The notes under the pieces: model-generated
Database searches by the model: none
The model's input: only the letters and a program-made list of their open reading frames with translations
What the model was told of the DNA's origin: nothing
Source: Henricia sp. BOLD:AAB3569
Lineage: Eukaryota > Echinodermata > Asteroidea > Spinulosida > Echinasteridae
Assembly (NCBI GenBank): GCA_037783545.1
Contig: JBBELK010000384.1
Coordinates: 868,001-932,000 of the forward strand
Direction: 5' to 3'
Length of the DNA stretch: 64,000 nt
Program-made: the position numbers and the translations under genes
Shown here: one piece after another, positions 45,460-57,732 of the stretch
Layout: every line of letters begins with the position of its first letter
How positions within the stretch are numbered: the stretch's first letter is position 1

Positions 45460-45800
45460 GCTGGCGAGAGGTTGGGGGTGGGAGGGGGGGGGGGTGGGGG
45501 GGGGGCGTGTTTAAAGCAGCGATCAAACTATATGCCATTGTGCGACACCCAGTCTGTTCACTGTAGGTGGGGGGGGGGGGGGGGAGGTTGAGGGGAAATT
45601 GGGGGCGGGGGGGGGGGGGCGTGTTTAGAGCAGCGATCAAACTATATGCCATTGTGCGACACCCAGTCTGTTCACTGTAGGTGGGGGCGGGGGGGGGGGG
45701 GGGGGGGGGGGGGGGGGTGAGGTTGAGTGGAAATTGGGGGCGGGGGGCGTGTTTATGAATAGAGCAGCGATCAAACTATGCCATTGGGCGACACCCAGTC
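45460..45800. repeat. G-rich tandem array
   Basis: Three copies of a CGTGTTTA..GCAGCGATCAAACTAT block separated by long G runs (one of about 29 G). Unit about 125-145 bp. Strong G-quadruplex potential on the plus strand. Confidence 0.95.
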
Positions 45801-46293
45801 TATTCACTGTAGATTTTTTGGGTCATTGATTTCAATCAGAAAACGTAGGATGTGTATAATTTAATATTGCAATTGCAATATCACTTAAGTCAAATGCGAA
45901 CCGGCCTCTTGTCCACATTTTAACCGTTTAAATACATCTGCAAAGGTGACACAGCGTTTGACGTTCATTATTGAAGCCTTGTGTATATATCAGCTACATG
46001 ACACTGTCGCTTGAGACTTGTGATCGATTTCCCTTTAAGAAGCATTACGACGTAACTCTTTACTTTTCTAAGTACATGTACATGCATGTATATAATTACC
46101 TGTTTGATTCTCTAAATAAGAATTGTATATGTTCCACGATAGTGACCACAGAAATGGAAAGAAACAGATACTCGTAAATACATCAATGAGCTTTGTGCGT
46201 TAGCATTCCCTCTCCTGTTTTGCGTGCGAAAGGTTTGCCAAAGTGTGTGCGCTTGTTCTCCCAAACAATCGTGGACGTTTTAGGGAGGTCTAA

Positions 46294-46454
46294 AGCGGGC
46301 CTCCCACTGTGCGATTTTGGCTACGAATTAGGTACGATTAGCTACGATTTGGTACGATTGTGTGTAGAGTGTATAGGCAGTCTCCGATAATCGTACCAAA
46401 TCGTACCAATTCGTAGGAAATTCGTGGCAAAAATCGCACAGTGGGAGGCCTGCT
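46294..46454. mobile_element. PIF-type MITE, family A (161 bp)
   Basis: Ends AGCGGGCCTCCCACTGTGCG and inverse, flanked by TAA on both sides. Confidence 0.85.
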
Positions 46455-48814
46455 TAACAAAGAGAACAATATCGTCCGCGATTGGCAAGCGAACGTCCGC
46501 GATTCGCTCCTGTACAAAACCAACGAGAGTAAGGAAAAATAGACTATGTCCAAACAAAAGAGGAACAAAGGGACGTCCGCGATTGTCAGTGAGTTCACAC
46601 CTAGGTGCTTTTGAACCATGTGTCTTGAATTTTGAATGCAATGTTTTATTTTGACATCAATGTTTTTAGTTCAGGGGTTCGTGTAAATTATTTCTCGACG
46701 CGTGTTAGGTTTTCGGTACATCGAAATGTTGCTGCGCGCACTGTGTGTAAGTGATTGGAAAACACTGTTAGGTCATGACGTGCAAATGAAATTCCACGAA
46801 TAACACTTATAAGGGTGCAATGACATCTGAGTACTGTCTGTTCACTGTATATCGCCGGCTTCGACCGCTAAAATACACAATCGTGTCGCCTAACGAAGAA
46901 ACAACCCGTCAGATTGTTACTGCATTGTTTACGACATTCAGTAAATTAAGAATGATACTGCGTGACGGAACGCCAAACGAAACACCAACTGCAAAAATAG
47001 GTTAGCAGTCGAAATCGCATGTGATGCGTATTATGCACCTGTCAGTTGTCTCCCGCCCCCTGGGATACACCACCTAAGAAGTGGCGATGTCACATTTCTC
47101 GTGACAAAATCCACACCCTGCACTGTAAACAATTGCCCATGAATTGTACGGTCGAAAGGTGTGCAGCGTGTTGCCACCTTTCAACGTATGTGTCGTTATG
47201 CTCGAGGACATTCCGCCAAGTGAAGACTTAAACATATACCCCAAAGATTAAGAGTGTTGGTTGCTACATCATGCAAAGTCTTGCCCCTTTAATGACCATT
47301 TTGTGGAAATAAAGAAATGTCACATTGGTTTATTAACTTCATGGAATGACCAGTGGTTGTGCTTTATATAACTCAATAGTCAATAAACCATTTCACCACT
47401 TTCGCATCCATCTTGTCGGAGGTGCAAATGACGCCCTCAAGCGCCGCATATGCCTGCATAAAACATAATTGAGAAGGCTTCACGCGCTAGATATAATAAT
47501 GCAATTAATCTTTTTGACTAATTAAATCGCTATGACGATAAAGCTGATTGATGATAATTCTATACGAACATTTCTTATATTACAGTTGAACAATCTAAAC
47601 AAAAAGTGCTTACCTCATTTTCGCTGAAAATAATAATTCGTCAATTTCAGGAAAATTTCTTGAAAGAAAAAGCCTATAGTAAGGCATTTAACTTTAAAAT
47701 ATTGGCAGGAAATGGGAAATAAGAAGGGCCTTAAAAATCGAAAGAAACGAAATAATAACATCATTAAAAATCAACATCATTACGGTACCAGATACAACCA
47801 TGTGCTAAGTCTATGGGGGTTTTGGACGGGAAAACAAGAACGGAAAGAGAGAAAAAGATCGGAATAAAAACAATGCCTTTTCCGCAGGACCTGCGGAAAC
47901 GAACAGAATCAAAAATCCTCACAAAAACAATGGCTTTTTCGTCGTAAACGAAAAATACCACCCAAAAACTAAATGCGGAAATTGAACAAACGCATTCACA
48001 ACCTTTGCGTGGATGCAGATCAACCAACCCATGATATTCTCCAGCATGGAACGTGTCTGTGTGAAATTCGCGCGCATTAATTTGGACGCCAGTCGTCGCA
48101 AAGCCGTTGATTTCTTTCTTCTATCTTAAATACATCCCAATAATACAGCAAGGGTTTGAAATGAGTTGAATAGACCCGCGGGGAGAAACAACGATCGCAT
48201 GTTCCGGCGACTGTGCCATTTCAACGGCGGAGTTGAGCCCTTGACTGACCGTCAAATCTCACACTTCCGGCGTCCTCGGAAATGGGCCGGCCCGGGCTAG
48301 CGCAGGGTGAGAAAGCGAGACGAAAATGGACACTTGCATTATTGCTTTGAGAGGCACAGGAAAGCTTGTGAAACTGAATTCGAAAAAGATTGATTAAAAA
48401 CTGGTGCACAGGAAGGAAATGTTGTCTTGTTGAGTATACCTCTTTGATCTTGCCGGCAAATTGCTGATCTCAAAGCCGTACAACCGATTAGGCCTATGGC
48501 TTTTTATACGCCATATCGGATGATACAGAGTGTAACACATTGTTTTTCTCCCATTTTAATATTTTCGCATTAAGTGCATGTACTTTGACATTTTGGCAGT
48601 AGGTAAGAAAGTGGTTTTAAATGCGTATAGCAGTTCGGCAAACGTTTCGTTATATGAAACAATATTTGGAATGTTTCTCGAAAAAACTTAGACATAAATT
48701 AGGGGCGAATCCAGGAACGTTTCGAGGGAGGGTTTTTGCCAGTGGGAGTGCCGAAGTCCCTCTCCCCAAACCCCCAATTTTAGTTTCAGAAGCTACTAGA
48801 CACCTTTGCCGCAG

Positions 48815-49700
48815 CATGTGCTGCCTTTGGGCTGACTATAAATACAAGAAAGACCGAGGTACTCTACCGACCAGTATACATGGATCCCCATACACCAAGA
48901 TGACCATCTTGCTTACCATGACCACTCAAGATTGTGAACGCGTTTGTGTATCTTGGCAACACTGTTGTTAATGAATGGAGCTTAGAGAAAGAACTGTCAC
49001 CGCGGGTTCGTTCAGCGTGTGCTGCCTTTGGCCGCCTATGCAGTCGCCTGTGGAGCAGGCACAGTATCAGTATAGCAACAAAGTGCGAGGTATAGAGCCG
49101 TTGTCCTGTCTTGTCTCCAGTGCAGCTCGGAGACATACACATTCTACCAAAGACACATTCAGCGCCTATCAAGAGTCTACTTACGACACTTACGAACTAT
49201 CGTCAATTTCAGGTGGTCTGACCATGTGTCCAACAATGTGGTCCTACAGCAGGCTGGACTTCCCAGCATGGAGGCTATATGCTCATGCAAAGGCAGCTCA
49301 CCTGGACTGGCCATGTGGTTAGAATGGAGAATCATAGGTTGCCCAAAGCTGTGATGTACAGTGAGCTCAGATCTCACTCGGACAACGTAAGGTCGGGCCA
49401 CCAAAACGCCGTTACTTTGACTACACTACGATACACTTGAAGGCTGCCGGTATCAGTGCTCATCAATGGGGGCAATAGCGCGGAGGACAGATGTAAAACT
49501 CGGAGCTTCGGCTGCAGAAGCCTCAAGAGCAGATGAAGCAGAGGCTTAACGCACACACCGTCACGAACGTGCTCCTGGCACCCCCCATCCCCCATATACC
49601 CACTGCCTCTCCTGACGTGTAGACACTGCGATATAGGTGTATCTTCACGGATCGGCCTCTTCCATGAACGATATTGTGGCCGCAAGCATTCCACTGTCGA
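48815..49700 (+). pseudogene. Non-LTR retrotransposon 3' end (LINE reverse transcriptase C-terminus)
   Basis: Frames give AFGLTINTRKTEVLYRP, VNAFVYLGNTVVNEWSLEKE, RVRSACAAFGRLCSRLWSRH and SIATKCEVYRAVVLSCL, then PSMEAI and GRPKRRYFDY after shifts. This is the familiar C-terminal region of animal LINE reverse transcriptases. Multiple frameshifts make it a 5'-truncated fossil. Clade cannot be fixed by eye. Confidence 0.8.
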
Positions 49701-49829
49701 CTAAGCCATGCGATGTTCTGTCATTCTTGACCTCGAGTTGACAGCCAATGAATGTATCTAGATTAGTGGGCCCGATTAACAGGAATTATTGTAGTGTTAC
49801 TATATAGTACGATTACGAACGGGACATCT

Positions 49830-49980
49830 GGGACCGATTTCACTAACGCTTAGCGATGATCGCCAATGCCCAAATCCATCGCTAAACTCGAAATCCATCG
49901 CAACTTAGCGTGCAATGGAATTGAAGTTAGCGATCGTTCTTGCGATGATCGCAAATTTTAACGTTAGTGAAATCGGCCCC
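49830..49980. mobile_element. Short MITE, family E (151 bp)
   Basis: Ends GGGACCGATTTCACTAACG and inverted CGTTAGTGAAATCGGCCCC; interior repeats TTAGCGATGATCGC words. Target duplication unclear. Confidence 0.75.
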
Positions 49981-50029
49981 TGGTATACCTAATGACTATT
50001 GAAATGAAACAACCAAACTTGGGATGAGA

Positions 50030-50800
50030 GAAAAATCGTAAGGGCCTTATCGGGATTACAAGATTTTGTCCATGTGACCCCAATTGTAATCGGATTACAA
50101 TCAATTGGCAAAAAAACGCGTGTGACCCCATCTCGTAATCGTAATACAATCTATCCCATAGAAGCTCCTGCGGTAACCTGACCACGCCGGCGCGCGTACT
50201 TTCTGCTTCACCGCGCGCGCCTGGCTTAAGGGGCGTTCACACTATCGCGGAAAAATCCCGCGCTGTGCTCACCGCATTGCATGAGGTCCCAATCGCCGAT
50301 CTTTAAAAAATAGAAAATTGAACTCCGGTAACTTGGGGCTTCTCTGATACCTCATTTGCTGCGCGTTGGAAAGGTTAGTGCACCGCGGTCAAGGATCAAC
50401 ACATTTGAACTCTGACCCAGCTTAAAACGTTTTGCGCGTCGCGACAGGCCGCGCACAAGCGGCAAACCAGTGTATGTACAAACCAATTGATCAGGCGCGC
50501 GTAAAGACATTTTTCCGCGATTGTGTGAACGCCCCTTAATTTACTTTTCCATTCACAGGGCACCAGGCGCGCGCGGCGCAGTGAGGCAGCAAGCACGCAC
50601 ACGCATCACAAGGAAAGCCACCGGAGGGGACAATGGATGGATTACAATACGATGACAAGATTGTGTAGCTCGTGTGACCCCACTTTATTATAATACGATT
50701 ACAATCCGATTATAATAAGTTTGTCGTCTGACCCCGGTCGTCGTTGGAAATATTACAATCGTATCACAATACGAGGTTTTTCCCGTGTGACCCCGGTCAA
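50030..50800. repeat. Repeat block with nested family C MITE
   Basis: GATTACAAT and GTGTGACCCC words recur on both sides (50,040-50,160 and 50,635-50,800) of the MITE at 50,230-50,535, so the block was an older repeat split by the insertion. Confidence 0.6.
50230..50535. mobile_element. TTAA-type MITE, family C (306 bp)
   Basis: Ends GGGGCGTTCACACTATCGCG and inverted CGATTGTGTGAACGCCCC with perfect TTAA duplication (50,226-50,229; 50,536-50,539). Inverted interior relative to the 24.9-kb copy. Confidence 0.88.
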
Positions 50801-50999
50801 AGATAGCCTACTTGATAAAACCGTGCAAGTGCACTGCACTATAAATAATCGCAGCATCTCTCGGCCGAGCTCAATATTAAAACGTTTTTGGGGCCCCAAA
50901 TGTAGCTACGGTGTTTTAAAAAAAAAGGTGTTTATACCAAGCTATGCCGGTTTGTGGGCTTGTAACTTTGAGAAATGTAAGTGAAATTAAAGGCTGAAA

Positions 51000-53040
51000 G
51001 GTCCTTTATTTGGCCCTGTAACGAAGGGATGATTTGAAAGTTTTGATTTTTATTTGCAAGCTGGTTCAACAATCACTGTTGACAATACAGATATATTTCA
51101 TGAGGTGCAGCCACTAGCCGATACAGAACTAGAGTGAGTAGGCCTACGTTTGTTTTTGTTACAAATGACGAAAACATTATAAACGAAATATGTTTACATT
51201 AAATTCCGATTTCGGAAGTTGAGGCCACACAGGGGTAATCTTTGTGTATTCAGTTAATTGAGACCTATACCTGGAGCAGGTGACATGTATAGTACCCCTT
51301 CGGGGCTAAGAAATTGAGGCGTGGTTTGTAGCCAAATCCAGAGGACGTACTACACAGAAGGAATATCCCTCACGCACAGTCTCCAGCGAAATCCTCATTC
51401 ATGGTGACTAATCCAATCATTCATGACCAAGTTATTAATTTGCCTCGAATGATTAGAATGGTAACCGATTTTAATTGAGATGGCAGTTTGTGTCACCAGC
51501 ATATAAAATGGATATACCACAGCGATGCGGGGGGTTAATATGACCCTAGTATAAGGCTGCCGCCCCCCTCTTCCTGGGTCCTTGAAAGTCATTAATGACA
51601 ACAATGCAGAAAATGGCAGGAGTAATTTGCATTCGTATTCCCACCCCCTAAATGATTTCAATCACATGCAAACTGGTGACCATGAAGGCGCTAGACTGGT
51701 TATACGCGTTACTCGTTGCAAAGACAAATAAGGCTCGAAACGCACATGACAAAAACCCGAAGTATTACAATGTAACATAGCGCGCGCTACTTTGGCTATA
51801 GCTATAAATATACACAACCCTCAGCACGAACAAGACTCAACAACTTTGAATTGGAGCAAGGCCAATATCTTGTCGATAAAAGCATCATGAATTGAAGCTT
51901 GAATTTGTGTGTGCTATTTTATTTTACAATGGCTATCTTACAAATTATATAAAAAATAAAACAATTTCAGGCGAGCCTACAGACATTCTGTAGATGCCCG
52001 TGTATAATTTACCAATAATAGACGCATTGGTAAACGGCCATCTGAAATTTGGCTGTTTACTGCTGTTATTATCTTACTTATAAGGCACCCCTCGTACATA
52101 AAAGGCATAGCATATCGATGATTACTACAATTGCTAACCGACACAAACGCACAGCGCGAAGGGCTTAGTACCAAAACAAGACACATCGTGATGAAGTGAG
52201 ACAACTGTCAACCTTGTGCCTATTTACCCACGTCTATCAGCTTTGGCCATGTACACCCTTTTCAGCACATTCATATCTCATTGCTAACTGTATGTTACAC
52301 GCTGCGTGAGCGCGCGGTCCTAATCGAATAGCACCCACTCTAGTTTAATAAGTTGACACATTTCTTCTTTTAACGCCGATCTTTGCAAACAGTTCGCTGT
52401 CCAAGGCTCTTTTATTGGAAACGTGTTGCCCATGCACCGAACTCGATATTGGAATTAGTTGGTGTTATCAAAGCGAACACACTGGCCTTGCATGTCTGGT
52501 TTACCAAATTAAAATTTCATTCCTCTTGGTCAAATACAACGCAGCGCCTGATAACAAGTTTTGTGCGTCATCTTCTTTGCTGTTTAGTGTCTCTTCATGG
52601 CTGTCGTACATTGTAGGTCACATCCATCTGTTTCCACAGGACATTTTACAGGTTGTCTATTTTCAGTCTTCAATTAACCTCCTTCCTGATTATTAGATTG
52701 CTGTAGAATTTACTCATTCTCCCATATTTTCCAAGTGATATATACTCGCAGACATGACATCGCTTGTCACTTGCAATAGCCCGGGTGCAAATACTAGATT
52801 TTCTGGTAAAATGTGAGTGATATACAAATATAACGCTGAACTACATGCGTCATTCACAACAGAGGTGGGGGAAAGGGTCGACAACGTGGCAGTGTTTAAT
52901 CTACATTTCTGTGTGATATGTTTAAAAGGTTTGAAGACTGCATGGCGAATTTATTAAAAACTTGTTTTCAGAGGCTCGATTATCTCATGTATAGATGCTA
53001 TACACCCATGCACAATACAGGAAACTCATACATCTAGACT
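51000..53040. other. No supportable gene
   Basis: Mixed-composition DNA with stops in all frames, no splice-bounded exon or repeat I can defend. Confidence 0.5.
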
Positions 53041-53214
53041 GCCGTGTTCTCATGTCCGACATTAGGTTATAATGCGAAAATCCGACTACGAGCAGTATTC
53101 TGTTCGAAAAACATTGGGCATTTTCAGAACGGACGTCACATCGGGCTCGCAGTTGTTGCAGTTTCTGTGTCTTCTTTTGGTGTTAGTGGATGGGGCTATA
53201 GATGGTTTTTAAGT

Positions 53215-53690
53215 GAATTGGAAGTAGCTAGAGCAGTTCAGCTATTGGAGGATGGGTCCAGTAGCGGAGATGCTATCAGAGGAGAGGGGACATGCAAGAA
53301 GACAAAGACAAGGCCGCCAACGCATACTACAGCCACAAATTAGTGATCAAACAGTGAGGAACAGGCTCCGTAAACAATTTACGAGACCCAGAAAACCTGC
53401 CAGGGGCGTCATTTTGACAGTACGCCATCGTAGAGTTAATCAACAGAGAACATTAGAGAACATCAACATTGGTAGATCGCCGACTGGGAAACTGTGTTCT
53501 CAGATGAGAGACGGTTCACTGTATCAAAGAATGATGGTCGTATGAAGGTGTAGAAACGCCAAGAAAAACGGTTTGCAGCATGTAGTGTGGTCCAAACTGA
53601 TGCATATGGTGTTGGTTCAATAATGGTTTGGGCTGGTATCTGTTTACAGTCACATCGACCTGTGCATTATTCGTCAAGGTGCCCTAACTA
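53215..53690 (+). pseudogene. Tc1/mariner transposase remnant, a second lineage
   Basis: Frame fragments: VARAVQLLEDGSS, then ISDQTVRNRLRKQFTRPRKP with ARGVILTVRHRR, then DWETVFSDERRFTVSKNDGR, CSVVQTDAYGVGSIMVWAGI. The helix-turn-helix, VFSDE and GSIMVWAGI motifs identify Tc1/mariner. Stops after NDGRMKV and frame changes indicate a fossil. Sequence is clearly different from the 42.7-kb copy. Confidence 0.85.
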
Positions 53691-55465
53691 GACTGTGTTG
53701 AAATCCTTGAACCCCTTTGCAATTCGATACGCAAGACCGTCTTAATATCGGGACATTGGCCGGGAAAACCTATGGTATATAGATAATCCTACAGTAAGGT
53801 GTGATAACTTTGGGAACGAGCTTTTATAGTCTGGGGACAAGGTTGCAAGCACTCGCCCACGCCTGCCAGGCACACGGAGGGGTATGTTTGATGATGCAAC
53901 GCACTCAATCAGCTTAAATATGTAACAAAGGCGGATAGGGTACATGTACCTCCACGAACGGATTATCGCGTCACTCGGCAACCAAGAAAACCGTTCTTCA
54001 GTCGTCGCTGTACAATCTGAGCAACTCCAAACCGACAATAGACGTCTCCAATCTACACCGAAGAATGATGACTTCTCTCTCGCATGACTGACTCGGAGGC
54101 GACCGGGATCGTGATGACGAGTAGGCGGTTCCATAGCTGGCCTTTGCCGATACAGCTCAAAAGTTCCAGTGGCGCCTTAATTAACATTTTATATCCAATC
54201 TCACATTTGGGCCACGTACAAAGAAACCTAAATTATAATTACACCGAGGGTTCTGTGCAAATACCAACACCGACCTCAATTGCTGCTGTAAACCGAGGTT
54301 TATTTGCAGTCGTGAAATGAACTCCTCTGGCTCAAATATCAAACGTGTATATAAATGTCTCTTTACGAGCGCCACAGAGAGTGGTGCAGCATTGCATCTT
54401 AAAGGCACTGTGCTCGGACATAGCCGGAATTGTTGCATCTTAAATTCATTTATTGAATTTGTAAGACAAAACTGGTCAAGCCGCTTACGCATTCCCAAAC
54501 TTTAGAGACTTAATTAAACAGCATTTTGTACAGCCGCCACACCGCATAGACGTTGTTGCCGGGCGCAGAGCAAACGAAACGCAAATCGGCAAAAGTTGAC
54601 ATTACACGTAGGTCGCGACAGAGGTAAGACTAGACTGAAGTTTCCAGGACGAAATTAAGCTCCCATGAACCCCAAAGCTCACTGTTGTCGGAAAATTACA
54701 GCAGCCCAAAAGTCGATGGGGTAGGCCTACTTGTGTGAAACCCTTTTTTCAGTTTCGAGAAGCTTTTAATAGCCCGATCTAGGGCAAAATATATCTTTAA
54801 TTTGGAGAGAACGAAATCAAGGCAAGGAGACATTTGTCTGGAGGAATGATTGTTTGAAAATCCGATCTTCACAGTTGTTTACATTGACCGTGGTGCCGCT
54901 GATTATTTACGCCAAAATATATCAAAGCAGACTTCGCCATCTGAACTGGTAATAATTGAATTTTGTCTTAAACAAGTAGGCCTAAGTAAAATAATATCGT
55001 ATAGTCACTGGAAGCCAGGAGGAATTCAAATCTTGCAAATACTTGATTAAAAATGGAACAATCTCCAACAGGCATTTCTCGGGAGGAGTTGGAGCTTATT
55101 TAGCGACGTTGTTCAGCATCAAACAACATTGCTGATTTTAGACTTAAAAAGACTACAGTTTCTGATCAGGAGGTGGCTCCGAACGTGACGTGGCCTTTTA
55201 TCATCCCTCTCACTATTATTAGCGTCTGAAAAAATATGAACGCCATACTAAAACGCGAGCACGCAATAAGAAGAAAGGACGAGCACGCAATAAGAAGAAA
55301 GGACGAGCACGCAATGGGAAGAAAGAATCCCTCGCGTCACTATGTTGGTCACTTTAAAGGTGCAGCAATATATTTTCGTAATAAAATCGTGCAAGAAGGT
55401 TGAATGCCCGATTTCAACATGTTGATAATTCTAAATGTCTTCTATCAATTTTCCCAAAGAGACAT

Positions 55466-56123
55466 TGGGTGAGGTCACAATTCCGTGTGTGTGTTACATG
55501 TTAGTGTTACAGATCTGTTATCTTAATTAGAATTGTGACCTCAGAACAAACGCCGTGTTGACACGACGTGTTAGTGTGTGTTGAAAGTCGTGCGCAGAAC
55601 CGCAAATTGCAGTGAGTGAGGGCGCAATTCTGTGCTCCGTGTTAGTGTTAGTGTAACAGATCTGTTAACAGAGCTGTTAACACGGCGTCTCGGGAAACCG
55701 TGTTAGTGTCAGTGTAACATATCTGTTAACAGATCTGTTGACTCGGCATCTTGGGAAATGTCAAGTCGGTATAGGGTTCTGCACGACTTTCAACACTAAC
55801 ACTAACACAGAATTGTGACCTCCGGTCCGTTTTACACGAGCTTAACCACTAGTGATTGAAATTTTCAAAATCTTCACGGTGTTTGTTCTGAGGTCACAAT
55901 TCTGATTAAGTTAACAGATCTATTACACTAACACTAACACGCAACGCAGAGTTGTGACTTCGCTCTATGTACAGTGCTTACCATGGTTTTAACACCGTGT
56001 TAACAGATCTGTTAACACGGTGTTAACCTGGACGTTCAGTTAGAGGCCGAGACGAATGCCGTATTAACAGATCTGTAACACTAACACTAACACGTAACAC
56101 AAACAGAATTGTTACCTCACCCA
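55466..56123. mobile_element. Inverted-repeat element of nested palindromes (658 bp)
   Basis: Ends TGGGTGAGGTCACAATTC and inverted GAATTGTTACCTCACCCA. The interior is built of GTTAACAGATCTGTTAAC palindromes and repeated ACACTAACACTAACAC and GTGACCTCAGAACAAAC words; the last also occurs at 27,820. Confidence 0.75.
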
Positions 56124-56939
56124 TTGACCCCTTATTGATTGCACGTTAAAAATACAATGTACAATTAGATTAAGATACAAAACAACGAACAAATATCGCA
56201 GCATTTAAACACCGTAAGCATCTTTTCAAACATAAACAGTGCCAAAGAGCGAGGTTTGAGACGGCCGGAGCGCAGACTAGAAACCACACACTTTAATTGT
56301 ATGCATGTCCTGAACCACATTTAGCATTTTTAGCGAATTGTGCTTTCGGCGAGACTCCTAAGAAAATCACATCGCCGTTGTAGGACACAGTAACCCCCGG
56401 TCGGTAGAGCTTCATGCCAACTGGCATACACTCGTTCCAACAACACCGCCCTCTGAGAATCTAGTCACTAACTAAAGGGATTCCACTTTAACCCTCCCCA
56501 TGAGCCATTCTCTGATTCCAGTCGCTAACCCATCAAACCCCAATCACAGCGTCTGTCCCCTCATTCCTCCCCGCTGGAATTGTCTCTTCAGCCACTCCTC
56601 GCCATCGCACCATCGACACCCCAGGCCATCCCCCTCCGTGATTCCAGAAACACCTTTTGTTCCTCTCGCCCTCTCGCCTTGCCCAGAGTACTTTCCACGA
56701 GTGTCTCGCACCGACCGACCAATTTGCAGAGCAAAGTGTGCGGTGCAGATGTCCTAATGTAATATCACAACAGTCTGGGCCCGGCTAATCGCTAGCCAGT
56801 CGATATCGGTCGCCTGAAGCGGTGGGGCTTATTATCTGTCCTGTCAAAATACACGACGTAAGACAGTGACACCTCGCGGGCTCTCAGGACGGCTGGCCGG
56901 GATCCTTTTGCCCGACGGTCCTCTCGACTCACAACAAAC

Positions 56940-57153
56940 CTGTCTGTGTGTGATCGATCGTAGCTTGGTAGCAAGCAATACACATCTCCTATTCGCACAT
57001 CTTCTATAGAAACTGCCTCGCAGTTGTGTTCAGGGTGTCCGCCAGGGTGTTGTTTTTGCAAGTGTAACAATGTGTAGAACAGAATGTGCGAGAGTTCGAC
57101 GTCTTTGCATAGAGCAGCAACCTCCAGAGGTACTGTGGAGAGTCCCATTCGTG
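56940..57153 (-). CDS. Candidate exon following the 57.5-kb exon in phase
   Basis: The frame is opened by a TATATAG acceptor two bases before an Arg codon, so the split Ala codon left by the 57,525 exon is completed (PRS-A-RMGL). Encodes LSTVPLEVAALCKDVELSH, HPEHNCEAVSIEDVRIGD and CLLPSYDRSHTD. Two donors are possible: AG|GTTTGT (used here) or GTGAGT ten bases further. Without splicing the frame stays open to a stop near 56,790. No family recognised. Confidence 0.5.
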
Positions 57154-57524
57154 CTATATACTTTGTAAACAAAGTTCAGCGACTTTGTAAAACAAGTTGA
57201 GCAATTCCCGATTTGAGCCATTTTAAGGCCAAAAATAGGTTTTAATGTTACAAAGATGCTATTTTCACCTTTGTGATGTGCCCAATCGATTGGTGAATAG
57301 TGGCAAGCAATCTGATGACCCCAAGGGCTCCGAAACTAGGGTCAAAAGTCAAGGGTGACCGTTCACGCTCAATTTACATCATTTGCAGTTCTTGAAACCA
57401 TTGAGGTGTTATTTGGCATTATTTTCCATCACTCTTTAAATGCTAACCATGATCTTGAGTGGCCTGACATTCAGGTTATGTTTGGAGACAAAGAATCAAA
57501 CCAAACAAGGATCAACCAACTTAC

Positions 57525-57732
57525 CGCTTCGTGGTTTGACAGTCATCGTATGGTGCAAAGCCGCCTGCAGATTGCCAATCCGGATGTGCGCTATGATTGA
57601 CGTCACGCCGTCGGGAACAAGGGCCACAACCGTTGTCCAGTCGCTGTGGTTCAGGGTGTCAACCTGGGACTCAGTGTGCGTGAATATGTCACCTTCGGGC
57701 GGGACCCAGGGACCGCAAATGCCATTGCCGAG
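57525..57732 (-). CDS. Candidate exon of an unidentified extracellular-like protein
   Basis: Open for 69 codons plus one base in only one of three frames, with a TTATCCCATAG acceptor and GTAAGT donor. Encodes GNGICGPWVPPEGDIF, an NHS glycosylation motif, then VVALVPDGVTSIIAHIRIG. Third codon positions are GC-rich compared with flanks, typical of coding exons here. The alternating hydrophobic pattern suggests a beta-sandwich. Family not recognised. It may be part of the cyclase ectodomain (same strand, 5' side) or of another gene. Confidence 0.65.

Noticed and set aside
54868-54949. Plus-strand exon-like stretch VYIDRGAADYLRQN
   Set aside because: Isolated short frame with a weak GTAATA donor and no partner exon.
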